Below are positions 1 through 6,005 of a DNA stretch of 9,254 nt, one piece after another. The position numbers were made by a program, and so were the translations under genes. The notes below the pieces were generated by a model. It did not search any database and was not told the DNA's origin. It worked only from the letters and a program-made list of their open reading frames with translations. Numbering within the stretch: the first letter of the stretch is position 1; every line of letters begins with the position of its first letter. Source of the stretch: Candidatus Atribacteria bacterium (GTDB lineage: Bacteria; Atribacterota; Atribacteria; Atribacterales; Atribacteraceae); NCBI GenBank assembly GCA_026390275.1, contig JAPLGF010000033.1:1-9254 (forward strand). Direction: 5' to 3'.

Positions 1-109
1 GACATGTACCTAAATATATTAGTCACTATTTGACGGTTTTCTCTATTTTGAAAAAACAGAATGGCTCAACCAAGGGATTTTTTAAACATCAAAAAGGTGA
101 AAAAGTGAG

Positions 110-118
110 TTATCCACA
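110..118 (+). promoter_or_regulatory. Exact DnaA-box match (TTATCCACA)
   Basis: The nonamer TTATCCACA matches the bacterial DnaA-box consensus TTATNCACA. It lies in the AT-rich stretch just downstream of the repeat-protein gene. A single box is weak evidence for function. A second exact copy in the same orientation lies at 3277-3285 beside a dense repeat cluster. Positions 1-138 otherwise hold no gene I can support. Confidence 0.35.
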
Positions 119-138
119 GCAAGTGTGCGGAAGTTGGG

Positions 139-741
139 TTAAGGTAATTGATGGATTAGATTGCCTTTTGAGTCAATGAATAAAAGCCCAGGTTCTCCTT
201 TCACCAAAGTCATTATCATCCTCATTTTTCCATTAGGGTCAAGGAAATCCATATTCGGCACACCTTTTTCTTTTAAAGATAAGTTCATTCTCTCTTTGCC
301 ATCAGTGTCAAAGAAATGAATACCCGGCTTTTCATTTAATGTACTCATTGCCATCCTCACTTTTCCATTGGGGTCAGCGAAAGTAATCATTGGTCCGCCT
401 CCCACCAAAGCCATTATTATTCTCGTTTTTCCATCAGGGTCAGAGAAACGAATACCAGAGTCTCCTCTCACCAAACCCAATGACATCCTCACTTTTTCAC
501 CAGAGTCATAGAAAGATAAATCGGGTCCTTCGGGGCTTCCACTCAACAGCGCTTGAATATTTCCTTTTTCGTCTACAATCTTCAACGTTTCCGTCACTAT
601 TTCCTTATTCCATTTAACGGCTCCCACATAAAAGGCTGCCAATATTACACAGAGCACCAAAGTAACAACCACTTTCAGCCATCGGTTCCCTCTTTCCAGC
701 TTCTCCATCCGTTTTAAAAGGGTGTTAATATCATCGGTCAT
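139..741 (-). CDS. Membrane-anchored protein with seven 22-residue repeats
   Basis: I do not recognise a named family. The 200-residue product has a short charged, heptad-like segment (residues 3-20), one hydrophobic membrane segment (about 22-41) preceded by Lys and Arg, then a repeat domain to the C-terminus. The positive flank suggests N-inside topology with the repeats outside the membrane (inference). The repeat is about F-x-D-P-x-G-K-x-R-M followed by M-x-L and a G-x-P-G-I-x-F turn. Its key Asp residues are at 57, 79, 101, 123, 145, 168 and 190, so the spacing is 22 with one 23. Such short regular repeats suggest a beta-solenoid-like fold. The ATG at 741 is preferred over the in-frame ATG at 783: it has a GGGAGG site 8 nt upstream (750-755), and the upstream ATG would precede the likely transcription start. 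The last repeat is degenerate and the protein ends there. It is probably unrelated in function to the replication genes. Confidence 0.85.
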   Translation of the reverse strand: MTDDINTLLKRMEKLERGNRWLKVVVTLVLCVILAAFYVGAVKWNKEIVTETLKIVDEKGNIQALLSGSPEGPDLSFYDSGEKVRMSLGLVRGDSGIRFSDPDGKTRIIMALVGGGPMITFADPNGKVRMAMSTLNEKPGIHFFDTDGKERMNLSLKEKGVPNMDFLDPNGKMRMIMTLVKGEPGLLFIDSKGNLIHQLP

Positions 742-774
742 TTTTCTTCCCTCCCTTGAAAGTACTTTTCTTAA

Positions 775-780
775 ATTATA
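775..780 (-). promoter_or_regulatory. Possible -10 element for the repeat-protein gene
   Basis: A consensus TATAAT on the minus strand lies 33 bp upstream of the ATG at 741. Predicted transcription would start near 768, leaving a leader that contains the GGGAGG site. No good -35 hexamer is found at 16-18 bp, so this is tentative. Confidence 0.4.
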
Positions 781-783
781 CAC

Positions 784-1298
784 TTCTCATCTAATGCTTC
801 CGGAGTTCGCTCAGGCTTTCGGGATTTGACCATGGAACGAGGGAAACTACCCAAACACCCTCAACATTGTCATCTTCTCAAACCACAGGAGGGTATTGAA
901 GTGGATTCCCTTTTGTAAATAATGATTTATATCACCTGGGCTATGAAAACTCATCCTGAGGCTTCTGGTGAGGGGGAGATTGGAAGAGGGAACATCAAAC
1001 AACTTCACCGCTGAATTTATCAATAAGAAGAGAACATCTGAGCATTTCTCCGGAGTAGTTCGGAAACTCCGGACAACTGCCACACACGCTTTTCATGACA
1101 GAACACGTTTTTTAGAGAGCTTATGCAAATATAAACTATTCCTTCATTTTTCCTCTTGTTTTTGACCACTGAAAACCAGCTTCCCGGACACCCCCCAAAA
1201 AGCACTGATTCGGTGGGCATCCCCGACTATTTATACCCCCTGGAGAATCGAACGTGCCTTCCCGGGCATCGTAGAAGGGGGGATTATCACCTATCGCA
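784..1298. other. Gene-poor region after the TerS-like gene
   Basis: About 515 bp with no reading frame that has both a ribosome binding site and protein-like composition. Short frames on both strands (for example 847-1083 and 1020-1220 minus, 968-1165 plus) overlap and lack start signals. A small inverted repeat is present (TCCGGAG at 1049-1055, CTCCGGA at 1067-1073). In a phage a terminase large subunit gene would normally follow the TerS gene here, and none is visible. A startless frame immediately after the TerS stop runs about 50 codons and could be a decayed remnant, but I cannot identify it. Confidence 0.5.
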
Positions 1299-1664
1299 TC
1301 ATGCCTGTTCTCTTTGGGGAATATGCTCGACCAAATTGACGGTCACAGACGTATCGCCGAACTCATCCTTTTGACCATACTTTCCCGGAAGCCTGGCGGC
1401 AAGAAAGAATTCAATAGCCTTCTCCATGCCTGCTTCGATGTTCTTGTATAGTTGGGATTCAGCAAAGTCAATCATGCTCAATTCTGCTTCTTCCACTTGC
1501 TGTTTGAATTCCGGGAACGATGCCAGCCACCGATAAAAAGTCATTCGGTCAATATTCAGCGCTCTGCATGTTTTTGAAATGTTACAAACCTGGTTCCGAT
1601 AGACTTCAATGAAACGTTCCTGTTCAGTCGTTTTCGTAACGGTCATCGACCGTACCTTTACCAT
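1299..1664 (-). CDS. Terminase small-subunit-like HTH protein
   Basis: The 121-residue product has an N-terminal helix-turn-helix (about residues 28-48: N-I-S-K-T-C-R-A-L-N-I-D-R-x-T-F-Y-R-W), a charged helical middle, and a C-terminal segment containing FFLAARLPGKYGQKD. This layout, especially the hydrophobic F-F-L-x-x-R-x-P-x-K-Y-G near the end, is typical of short HTH proteins annotated as phage terminase small subunits (phBC6A51-type HTH). Those recognise phage DNA for packaging together with a large ATPase/nuclease subunit. The ATG at 1664 is chosen because GGAGG (1673-1677) lies 8 nt upstream; a GTG at 1673 overlaps that site. No large subunit follows, so it may be a remnant, a satellite-type packaging redirector, or a regulator. 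The family call is moderately firm and the packaging role is inference. Confidence 0.7.
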   Translation of the reverse strand: MVKVRSMTVTKTTEQERFIEVYRNQVCNISKTCRALNIDRMTFYRWLASFPEFKQQVEEAELSMIDFAESQLYKNIEAGMEKAIEFFLAARLPGKYGQKDEFGDTSVTVNLVEHIPQREQA

Positions 1665-1689
1665 CGCCAGCACCTCCGATAATGGTAGA

Positions 1690-1717
1690 ATTATACCTTT
1701 TTATCCTCCCCTACGAA
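1690..1717 (-). promoter_or_regulatory. Weak candidate promoter for the TerS-like gene
   Basis: A consensus TATAAT on the minus strand (1690-1695) lies 25 bp upstream of the ATG at 1664. TTCGTA at 1712-1717, 16 bp further upstream, matches the -35 consensus at only three of six positions. The gene could instead be read from the promoter ahead of the four-cysteine gene. Confidence 0.3.
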
Positions 1718-1765
1718 GGAAGGTACTTGATTGCCCATGTTCTGCAACCCTTGCTCCTGGGCTTC

Positions 1766-1987
1766 TCAGAGCGGTTTCCGGGCACTTCTTTGTAGCCCTG
1801 ACCGTTGCACTTTCCGAGAGTTGGCGCCGCTGATAATTGCGTTCAATTCGGCCTTGGGATAACCCATCCTGAATCCGAACAATGGACAACTTGGAATTGA
1901 GCATCTCAGTACCTCCGACTTGCTCCCGTTCGAACATGAAACGCATTTTGCAAAAATTGCTTTGGCATATGTTTCGGCTTCACTCAT
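1766..1987 (-). CDS. Small four-cysteine (zinc-finger-like) phage-type protein
   Basis: The 73-residue protein has Cys15-x2-Cys18-x10-Cys29-x4-Cys34, followed by Pro-Leu and a G-F-R-M-G segment. The C-x-x-C...E-V-x-x-C-x-x-x-x-C-P-L pattern is a recurrent short conserved protein of prophages and integrated elements, often near replication or terminase genes. Its biochemical function is unknown. Four cysteines with this spacing suggest one bound zinc ion. After residue 45 the chain is basic and low in hydrophobics. The start at 1987 is supported by an upstream AGAAGGTGG site about 10 nt away. An overlapping minus frame (1701-1946) lacks these features and is not called. It sits 101 bp upstream of the TerS-like gene and may be co-transcribed with it. 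Confidence 0.7.
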   Translation of the reverse strand: MSEAETYAKAIFAKCVSCSNGSKSEVLRCSIPSCPLFGFRMGYPKAELNAIISGANSRKVQRSGLQRSARKPL

Positions 1988-2058
1988 CGCTCAAACACCA
2001 CCTTCTATATATAGTAGGGGATGACACTCTTAAATGGTCATTGATATTTAGGAAAAAA

Positions 2059-2086
2059 ATTATAGAAAACTTTCGGCCATTTTCAG
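2059..2086 (-). promoter_or_regulatory. Candidate promoter for the four-cysteine and TerS-like genes
   Basis: On the minus strand CTGAAA (2081-2086, four of six to consensus) and a perfect TATAAT (2059-2064) are separated by 16 bp. The pair lies about 70 bp upstream of the ATG at 1987. It sits just after the terminator-like hairpin at 2093-2115, which fits a transcription-unit boundary. Confidence 0.4.
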
Positions 2087-2092
2087 AATTCT

Positions 2093-2115
2093 AAAAAAAG
2101 GGGGCCTACCACCCT
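2093..2115 (-). terminator. Possible intrinsic terminator of the replication operon
   Basis: Read on the minus strand, AGGG and CCCT arms (four pairs, a mismatch, then one more G-C pair) are followed by seven T residues. The stem is short, so this is weak. Its position downstream of the primase/TubC operon and before a new promoter fits a terminator. On the plus strand the same hairpin is followed by ATTTTT, so it could work in both directions. Confidence 0.35.
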
Positions 2116-2263
2116 ATTTTTCCTGAACCCGGGTCGACGTCTGAATGAGAGTTGATATGGAACCATACCCACCTCTACTCTTCGAACCGGGGTCGTACCA
2201 CCCTTTCCGGGTCCAATTCCTCAATCCAAATAAGCATGCTTTTCTTGCTACAAACTTCTATGC

Positions 2264-2362
2264 TGCCTATGCTATGAGTAGACCTATGCCTTACCCTTGC
2301 TATAAACTGCCTATCCCTTGCCTATGAGTAGTTCTACCCTTGCCTATGCCTTGCCTATGCCT
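2264..2362. repeat. 11-bp tandem repeat array, consensus TGCCTATGCCT
   Basis: Five contiguous 11-bp units fill 2308-2362: TGCCTATCCCT, TGCCTATGAGT, AGTTCTACCCT, TGCCTATGCCT and TGCCTATGCCT. Further degenerate units extend left to 2264, where TGCCTATGC recurs exactly 44 bp before the first good unit. The region also carries a TATGAGTAG doublet about 50 bp apart. A period of 11 puts every unit on nearly the same face of the helix, as in iteron or operator arrays. It could also be a simple slippage repeat. It is non-coding and lies directly downstream of the replication operon. Confidence 0.65.
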
Positions 2363-2376
2363 ATCCTCCTACTCTT

Positions 2377-2685
2377 TCAATATGGGATTGTATCAAGCAC
2401 TTCCCGGGCAAACGCTGCCCGCTTCTCATCACCTACCCGCTCCGCTTCCAGCTTGATTCCTGTCCATGCCCACCGAGATACCAGCCGCCATTCCGCCGAT
2501 AGTCCTGCCGGACCTGAACGGGTGGAAAAGTAACTCACCAATTCCCGCTTATGCTTCCGGAGGGCTGCCACTAGTTCCGGGGTCAAGGCACCTGGTTCAC
2601 CTTCCACTCGCAAATCATCGCCTACCAAATGAACATCAATGTCATTTGCCTTTAGTATTCCGAGAAGTTCCAAAGCAGTCGTCAT
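2377..2685 (-). CDS. TubC-N-like small protein coupled to the primase
   Basis: The 102-residue product begins with a segment of about 50 residues: L-L-G-I-L-K-A-N-D-I-D-V-H-L, then G-D-x-L-R-V, then G-A-L-T-P-E-L-V-A-A-L-R-K-H-K-R-E-L. This matches the TubC N-terminal docking-domain pattern, which also occurs beside or within replication proteins of mobile elements. The second half (W-R-L-V-S-R-W-A-W-T-G and a charged helix) is unassigned. The ATG at 2685 overlaps the primase stop as ATGA, so the two are probably translationally coupled. An AGGAGG site lies 10 nt upstream (2696-2702). A longer frame from 2745 would run inside the primase gene and is not preferred. Docking to the primase-helicase is an inference from context. 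Confidence 0.75.
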   Translation of the reverse strand: MTTALELLGILKANDIDVHLVGDDLRVEGEPGALTPELVAALRKHKRELVSYFSTRSGPAGLSAEWRLVSRWAWTGIKLEAERVGDEKRAAFAREVLDTIPY

Positions 2686-5291
2686 ATAGTCAACGCCTCC
2701 TTGGCCTGGGGGATGGGGACTGGCGGTAGTCCAATCCCCATCCAAAAGAACCCTTCACCGGTGGCCTTACCATCAAAGCGCTGGGAGACCTTGAGTTCAA
2801 AGTAACGTTTGCTCAAACACCCTGAACCGCTTGCCTGGCTATTCCGGTAGGCATCATACAGGTCGCTCTTCACCACCAAGTCATCATCTGAGATGGGGCA
2901 CGTCCGGATGAACCTTTCAAAGGATAGGTCGAAAGTCTCAAGGACATAGTCACCCGGGGGCAACGCCTGCCCATCGTGGGCTATCGTTTTGGGAGTATCG
3001 GGCAGGGGAAGCGCCTGCGGGAGTATCGGATTCTCAATGGTGTGGGGAATAGTAGCTAATCCATCACTATTTGGCTTAACCATGGGCAAATGATTTGCGC
3101 ACGGACCATTTGGGTTTGTAGCTAATTGTTCCCCGGAGTAGCTAATTAACTTTTCCTCGTTTTTGGGATTAACACACTCCGGGGGATAATTAGCTACTTT
3201 TTGGGGGGTTGTAGCTAATTGAGTGTGCAAATCATTATCGCTATATAGAGCGCTTTTTGGTTGATTAGCTACTTTTTTATCCACACCGTCGAGAATTGAA
3301 TAATGGGCGTTTTTGGTATTCCCGGTCATCCGAAGCTTCCCGCTTTGCACCAACTCAAAAATAAGCCTCTTCAAATACGATTCACTAATTTCGGATGGCA
3401 ACTGCCCGTTTAATTCTTTCCTGGTGAATTCAACATCGCCAAAAGCCGATTGGATTTTCTCCCATACCACCTGTTTCTGGTTCCGACCGGTCGGGTTCAA
3501 ATCAAAAGTCATTTCCACCCGTTCCCGGTCATTATCATCGACAAGGTCATTAAGGGCAAAGGTGAAGCACGGGAACGACCTGTTCCAGCCTGCCAGCCAC
3601 CGCACCATATGCCGTGCCTCGGAAGACTTTTTATCATTCACGATTTCCGTTCCAATGGCAAGAGAAGCGAGTCGCATGAAGTTCCCTGAACCGCTAATAT
3701 CAAATTGGGATATCGGTATATTTTCCTCGCTTTTCCTCGGTTTTCTGTTATGGTACAAGACTACCAAAGCAATGTTCAGTCGTGCGGACAGCTGATTAAG
3801 GAATAGGCTCAGGGGCTTTACCACCTTCCCCTCTTGAATATCAATTCCGGTCAATGAAGTGAGGGTATCGAGAAATACCATTTTGGCGTTTGCCGCTTTA
3901 ATGAGTTCCTCAAACGTTCGCTTGCCCTGGTCGGTGGTCAAGTCAATTTCCTTCTCGGCCTTAATCAGGTCGTGCTGATAGACGAAATTCAAATTCTCAA
4001 GATTATAATCCCACCCGGTCACTCGAAGCCTACCCATGGGCTGTTTTCTCGATGTATCACCTACAACATACAAAACCTTGGTGGGTTTCATTTCGGCAAA
4101 GCCATCAAATATGCTTCCACCCGTTGACGCTTGGCAAGCAAGCCTCAGCGCCAGCCAGGATTTCCCGGACTTGGGATAACCACTAATAAAGGTATAAGCG
4201 CCTGAGGTAATAAACCCGGGCACCACCCATTCTGTCTCGTCATTGACTCCGGGGTCGGGCTTCTTTAAGAATTCAAAGGGGTCAAAGTCCTTCTCCGGCT
4301 GATTCTCCCTCCACTCGGGCTCTAACTTGTCCCTGAGTGATGGCCAGGTTTGACCGGCACAGCTGGCATGGAAGCACCCGGCATCAACGCCACCATTGGG
4401 GAATTGGATAATGTGGGCCGTCCTCCGGTGTTCCGGATTCCAGGGGCACGCCTCCAGCTCATAGACCTTGCCGCCATTCCAGGACTTTGTTTTGGAAATT
4501 TTAATGTTATGCTCATGAATCCACTGCTCAACGTCAATGTCGCTACCCACCGCCTTGCTTTTGGGCGCTTCTGGAAGAGTCGCCGCCAGCTTCTCCAGGA
4601 GGTCCCGATTCACCGGGGTCATGTTCTCCGGGACTTTAATTATCCGGGACCGCCGATGGGGCCGCTCCGGGAGGTCGGCACCTTTGCAAGCCATGGTTCC
4701 GTATAGCTTCCATATCCTCGCGGCGTTTGCAACTCCGGTATCAACCTTGACGGTGTCATCGGAGAACATGAAGTCCAGCGCCTTGAGGCACTTTTCAATC
4801 AGCCCCCGGTGTTCGGGGTCATTGGGGAGGTCTATCTTATATATAAGATGGCCACCGTTCCCGGGATCAGATTCAACCGGGTCGGGCCACCCTTGGGCGG
4901 TCAACCATTCCTGAACCTCCCGGGCTTTGTCCAATGCCGCCGCGTGCTCGGCATCAGTACTTGAGGTATCGCTCAGTCTCACCGGGTCAAAGTCCAGCGG
5001 CAACCATCGCCGCTGGAGGATATCTTTGTCACTGGTACAAGCCTGAGCACCAGTCCGTAACCGATTCACCACACCCCGGGCCAGGAGGTCGGGATTTACC
5101 GTGTTCAGGGTAACGTAAACACCTGGGACTTTCCCATCGTACTTTGCCACTGCTTCGGCCAGGAGGGGCATGTCAGAGAAATACCCGGACAACGCGCCAT
5201 GCTCTGCCTTGGGGATTCGGAGTTCGACAGTCGCGCCTGGCTGGAATAAGACTTTCAACGTTTCAAGAATGTTTGCGGCAATGTCGTTCAT
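2682..5291 (-). CDS. Primase-helicase: AEP-like primase fused to RecA-like ATPase
   Basis: The 869-residue protein probably primes and unwinds DNA for replication of the element. Residues 1-240 look like an archaeo-eukaryotic primase-type domain: L-P-L-D100-F-D102 (metal-binding pair), G-N-G-G-H148-L, and V-D184-T-G-V-x-N-x-x-R192. A likely zinc-binding segment follows (C282-P-W-N-P-E-H288 ... C306-F-H-A-S-C311). The RecA/AAA_25-type ATPase has Walker A G371-Y-P-K-S-G-K-S378 and Walker B M-V-F-L-D475. A winged-helix-like segment spans about 610-665. A low-complexity linker (about 671-780) is encoded by the repeat cluster at 3052-3272. The C-terminus (F-E-R-F-I-R-T-C ... V-V-K-S-D-L-Y-D-A-Y) resembles the winged helix at the end of P4/D5-type primases. 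The ATG at 5291 is chosen because it overlaps the upstream stop as ATGA. A longer frame from 5396 would overlap the upstream gene by over 100 bp. The gene is visibly richer in G+C than the plus-strand genes to the right. Confidence 0.88.
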   Translation of the reverse strand: MNDIAANILETLKVLFQPGATVELRIPKAEHGALSGYFSDMPLLAEAVAKYDGKVPGVYVTLNTVNPDLLARGVVNRLRTGAQACTSDKDILQRRWLPLDFDPVRLSDTSSTDAEHAAALDKAREVQEWLTAQGWPDPVESDPGNGGHLIYKIDLPNDPEHRGLIEKCLKALDFMFSDDTVKVDTGVANAARIWKLYGTMACKGADLPERPHRRSRIIKVPENMTPVNRDLLEKLAATLPEAPKSKAVGSDIDVEQWIHEHNIKISKTKSWNGGKVYELEACPWNPEHRRTAHIIQFPNGGVDAGCFHASCAGQTWPSLRDKLEPEWRENQPEKDFDPFEFLKKPDPGVNDETEWVVPGFITSGAYTFISGYPKSGKSWLALRLACQASTGGSIFDGFAEMKPTKVLYVVGDTSRKQPMGRLRVTGWDYNLENLNFVYQHDLIKAEKEIDLTTDQGKRTFEELIKAANAKMVFLDTLTSLTGIDIQEGKVVKPLSLFLNQLSARLNIALVVLYHNRKPRKSEENIPISQFDISGSGNFMRLASLAIGTEIVNDKKSSEARHMVRWLAGWNRSFPCFTFALNDLVDDNDRERVEMTFDLNPTGRNQKQVVWEKIQSAFGDVEFTRKELNGQLPSEISESYLKRLIFELVQSGKLRMTGNTKNAHYSILDGVDKKVANQPKSALYSDNDLHTQLATTPQKVANYPPECVNPKNEEKLISYSGEQLATNPNGPCANHLPMVKPNSDGLATIPHTIENPILPQALPLPDTPKTIAHDGQALPPGDYVLETFDLSFERFIRTCPISDDDLVVKSDLYDAYRNSQASGSGCLSKRYFELKVSQRFDGKATGEGFFWMGIGLPPVPIPQAKEALTI
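3052..3272. repeat. Six copies of GTAGCTAAT: iteron-like cluster inside the primase gene
   Basis: Exact GTAGCTAAT occurs at 3052-3060, 3118-3126, 3138-3146 and 3211-3219, and as its complement ATTAGCTAC at 3189-3197 and 3264-3272. The copies encode L-A-T (three), V-A-N (two) and I-S-Y (one). The same DNA word is therefore kept in both orientations and in more than one codon phase, which protein-level selection does not explain. The segment codes for a low-complexity linker between folded domains. Nearby are GCAAATGATTTGC (3086-3098, an almost perfect palindrome) with a further GCAAATCATT near 3227, and GGGAGTATCGG twice, 28 bp apart (2991 and 3019). This fits binding sites of a replication initiator. 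Confidence 0.8.
3277..3285 (+). promoter_or_regulatory. DnaA-box match next to the iteron-like cluster
   Basis: TTATCCACA is an exact match to the DnaA-box consensus, 4 bp beyond the last GTAGCTAAT repeat. A DnaA box next to iterons is the usual layout of iteron-type plasmid and some phage origins. The box lies within the primase coding sequence, and its role is inferred. Confidence 0.45.
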
Positions 5292-5677
5292 CGCTTGCAC
5301 CCGGCAAACAATGGCAACTGTTGGGAGGGTGACTTTTTGATGGGCGGGGCAACTGTCAGTGATTTGGGAATCACCGCGCTCTTCGATGTCGTCCAACGGT
5401 CAAGCTGGACAGCATATTGTCGGCCAAATTTCCGGTTGAATTCAAAACAACGTGCTTTAAAATCTTTCGTCGATATCGTAAAATAGGTTCGGGATTCTTT
5501 CCCGAAAATCTGAATGAACTGGGTTCCTTGGACGATGGCTTCATCGAAAACATCAGCGTCAATAGCGATGCCGCCGGGAACTCGCAAGAAGTGGCGGGAC
5601 TCCTGACAGCCCTTGAATAGAGTATTGCCGTTCTTTAATTTGTACCCGAATTGGGGACTGAGCGAAGTGCTAATCAT
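5288..5677 (-). CDS. Unknown 129-residue protein with C-terminal clamp-binding-like motif
   Basis: I do not recognise this protein. Residues 1-95 look like a compact globular domain (G-G-I-A-I-D-A-D-V-F-D-E-A-I ... Y-F-T-I-S-T-K-D-F). The tail from about 96 is Pro/Lys/Ser-rich and probably flexible. It ends in Q120-L-P-L-F124 followed by five residues, which is close to the beta-sliding-clamp binding consensus Q-L-(S/D)-L-F. A clamp-binding peptide on a flexible tail next to a primase-helicase would suit a factor that recruits the host polymerase clamp; this is inference from a five-residue motif. The start at 5677 has AAGGAGA (5685-5691) 7 nt upstream. The stop overlaps the primase ATG, so the two are likely coupled. 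A hairpin lies upstream at 5700-5738. Confidence 0.75.
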   Translation of the reverse strand: MISTSLSPQFGYKLKNGNTLFKGCQESRHFLRVPGGIAIDADVFDEAIVQGTQFIQIFGKESRTYFTISTKDFKARCFEFNRKFGRQYAVQLDRWTTSKSAVIPKSLTVAPPIKKSPSQQLPLFAGCKR

Positions 5678-5699
5678 TTTTTGGTCTCCTTTTCTGGTG

Positions 5700-5738
5700 T
5701 CCGGTGGTCATTGCTCTTGGTCGGGGGTGACCACCGGA
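5700..5738. repeat. Perfect 11-bp inverted repeat between regulator and replication genes
   Basis: TCCGGTGGTCA (5700-5710) and TGACCACCGGA (5728-5738) are perfectly complementary around a 17-nt spacer. The repeat lies between the HTH gene stop (5763) and the ribosome binding site of the next gene (5685-5691). No T-run follows on the minus strand, so it is not an ordinary terminator. A shorter alternative pairing (GGTC in the spacer with GACC of the right arm) is possible. It could be an operator for a dimeric regulator or an mRNA structure controlling the downstream ribosome binding site. Confidence 0.6.
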
Positions 5739-5762
5739 AGATTTGAGTTTTCATGCCTGTCA

Positions 5763-5957
5763 TCATAAAACTTCTTCCGCCATCGCCATTACGGCCATCG
5801 GAGAAACTTGGAGTGTTATAGAAATTCGTTCAGCTTCACGAGGGGTCATCCTGCTTCTTCGCTTGATGATTTTATTCAGCCTTTGCTGATTGATTCCCAC
5901 CTCTGCGGAAAACTTGTACATCACCCGGGTCTTCGTGATTGCTTCCAACTTGGTCAT
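5763..5957 (-). CDS. Small helix-turn-helix regulator (Cro/YdaS-like)
   Basis: The 64-residue protein consists almost entirely of a helical DNA-binding domain: F-S-A-E-V-G-I-N-Q-Q-R-L-N-K-I-I-K-R (about residues 16-33), then M-T-P-R-E-A-E-R-I-S. This is the XRE-like pattern, in which the second helix of the pair would contact DNA and a third helix closes the fold. The start at 5957 has a very strong AAGGAGGAA (5963-5971) just upstream. It is the first gene of the leftward set and is divergent from the plus-strand gene at 6007. Its place resembles a Cro-type regulator at the head of a phage early operon. Target genes are unknown; the palindrome at 5700-5738 and the divergent promoter region are candidate sites. 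Confidence 0.75.
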   Translation of the reverse strand: MTKLEAITKTRVMYKFSAEVGINQQRLNKIIKRRSRMTPREAERISITLQVSPMAVMAMAEEVL

Positions 5958-5976
5958 TCGTATTCCTCCTTTACAT

Positions 5977-6005
5977 CTGAGATATTTAGCCTTACACTAT
6001 ATAAT
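5977..6005 (+). promoter_or_regulatory. Candidate rightward promoter for the plus-strand gene
   Basis: CTGAGA (5977-5982, four of six to TTGACA) is followed 17 bp later by a perfect TATAAT (6000-6005). Predicted initiation is near 6012, which is past the ATG at 6007. The true start of that gene may therefore be a near-leaderless GTG at 6016, or this element is not its promoter. It overlaps the leftward promoter. Confidence 0.4.

Larger units (their letters stand above)
1988..2376. other. Intergenic region between operons with repeats and a terminator-like hairpin
   Basis: No gene is supported in this 389-bp stretch between the TubC-N-like gene and the four-cysteine gene. It holds an 11-bp tandem repeat array, a GC hairpin with a T-run, and a promoter candidate, all listed separately. 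It also holds two imperfect copies of GAACCSGGGTCG (2125-2136 and 2184-2195) and two exact copies of TACCACCCT (2107-2115 and 2196-2204). Plus-strand frames here are low-complexity products of the tandem repeat. Confidence 0.6.

Noticed and set aside
1049..1073. TCCGGAG / CTCCGGA inverted repeat in the gene-poor region
   Set aside because: The arms are only 7 bp and TCCGGA is itself a palindrome that recurs by chance (near 799 and 2555). There is no T-run and no adjoining gene end.
847..1220. Two overlapping minus-strand frames (847-1083 and 1020-1220)
   Set aside because: They lack ribosome binding sites and recognisable motifs, and they overlap each other and plus-strand frames of similar quality.
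1220..1290. TTCGATTC on the minus strand, reminiscent of a tRNA T-loop
   Set aside because: The flanking bases do not form a T-arm stem, and no acceptor, D-arm or anticodon arm can be drawn.
1701..1946. 81-codon minus-strand frame overlapping the four-cysteine gene
   Set aside because: It occupies a different frame of a gene with a clear conserved cysteine pattern and a better start. Its C-terminal half is Arg/Ser-rich shadow sequence.
2264..2362. CRISPR-like array
   Set aside because: The repeats are contiguous 11-mers with no unique spacers, and no cas genes are present.
2145..2533. Plus-strand frames across the 11-bp array
   Set aside because: The products are low-complexity Met/Pro/Tyr translations of the tandem repeat, or lie antisense to the TubC-N-like gene.
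3313..3795. 160-codon plus-strand frame within the primase gene
   Set aside because: It lies opposite the ATPase domain and winged-helix coding region, with no start signal and shadow-like composition.
5291..5396. Longer primase reading from an ATG at 5396
   Set aside because: It would overlap the upstream gene by more than 100 bp in another frame. The ATGA junction at 5288-5291 explains the start better, and the added residues look like an antisense-frame artefact.
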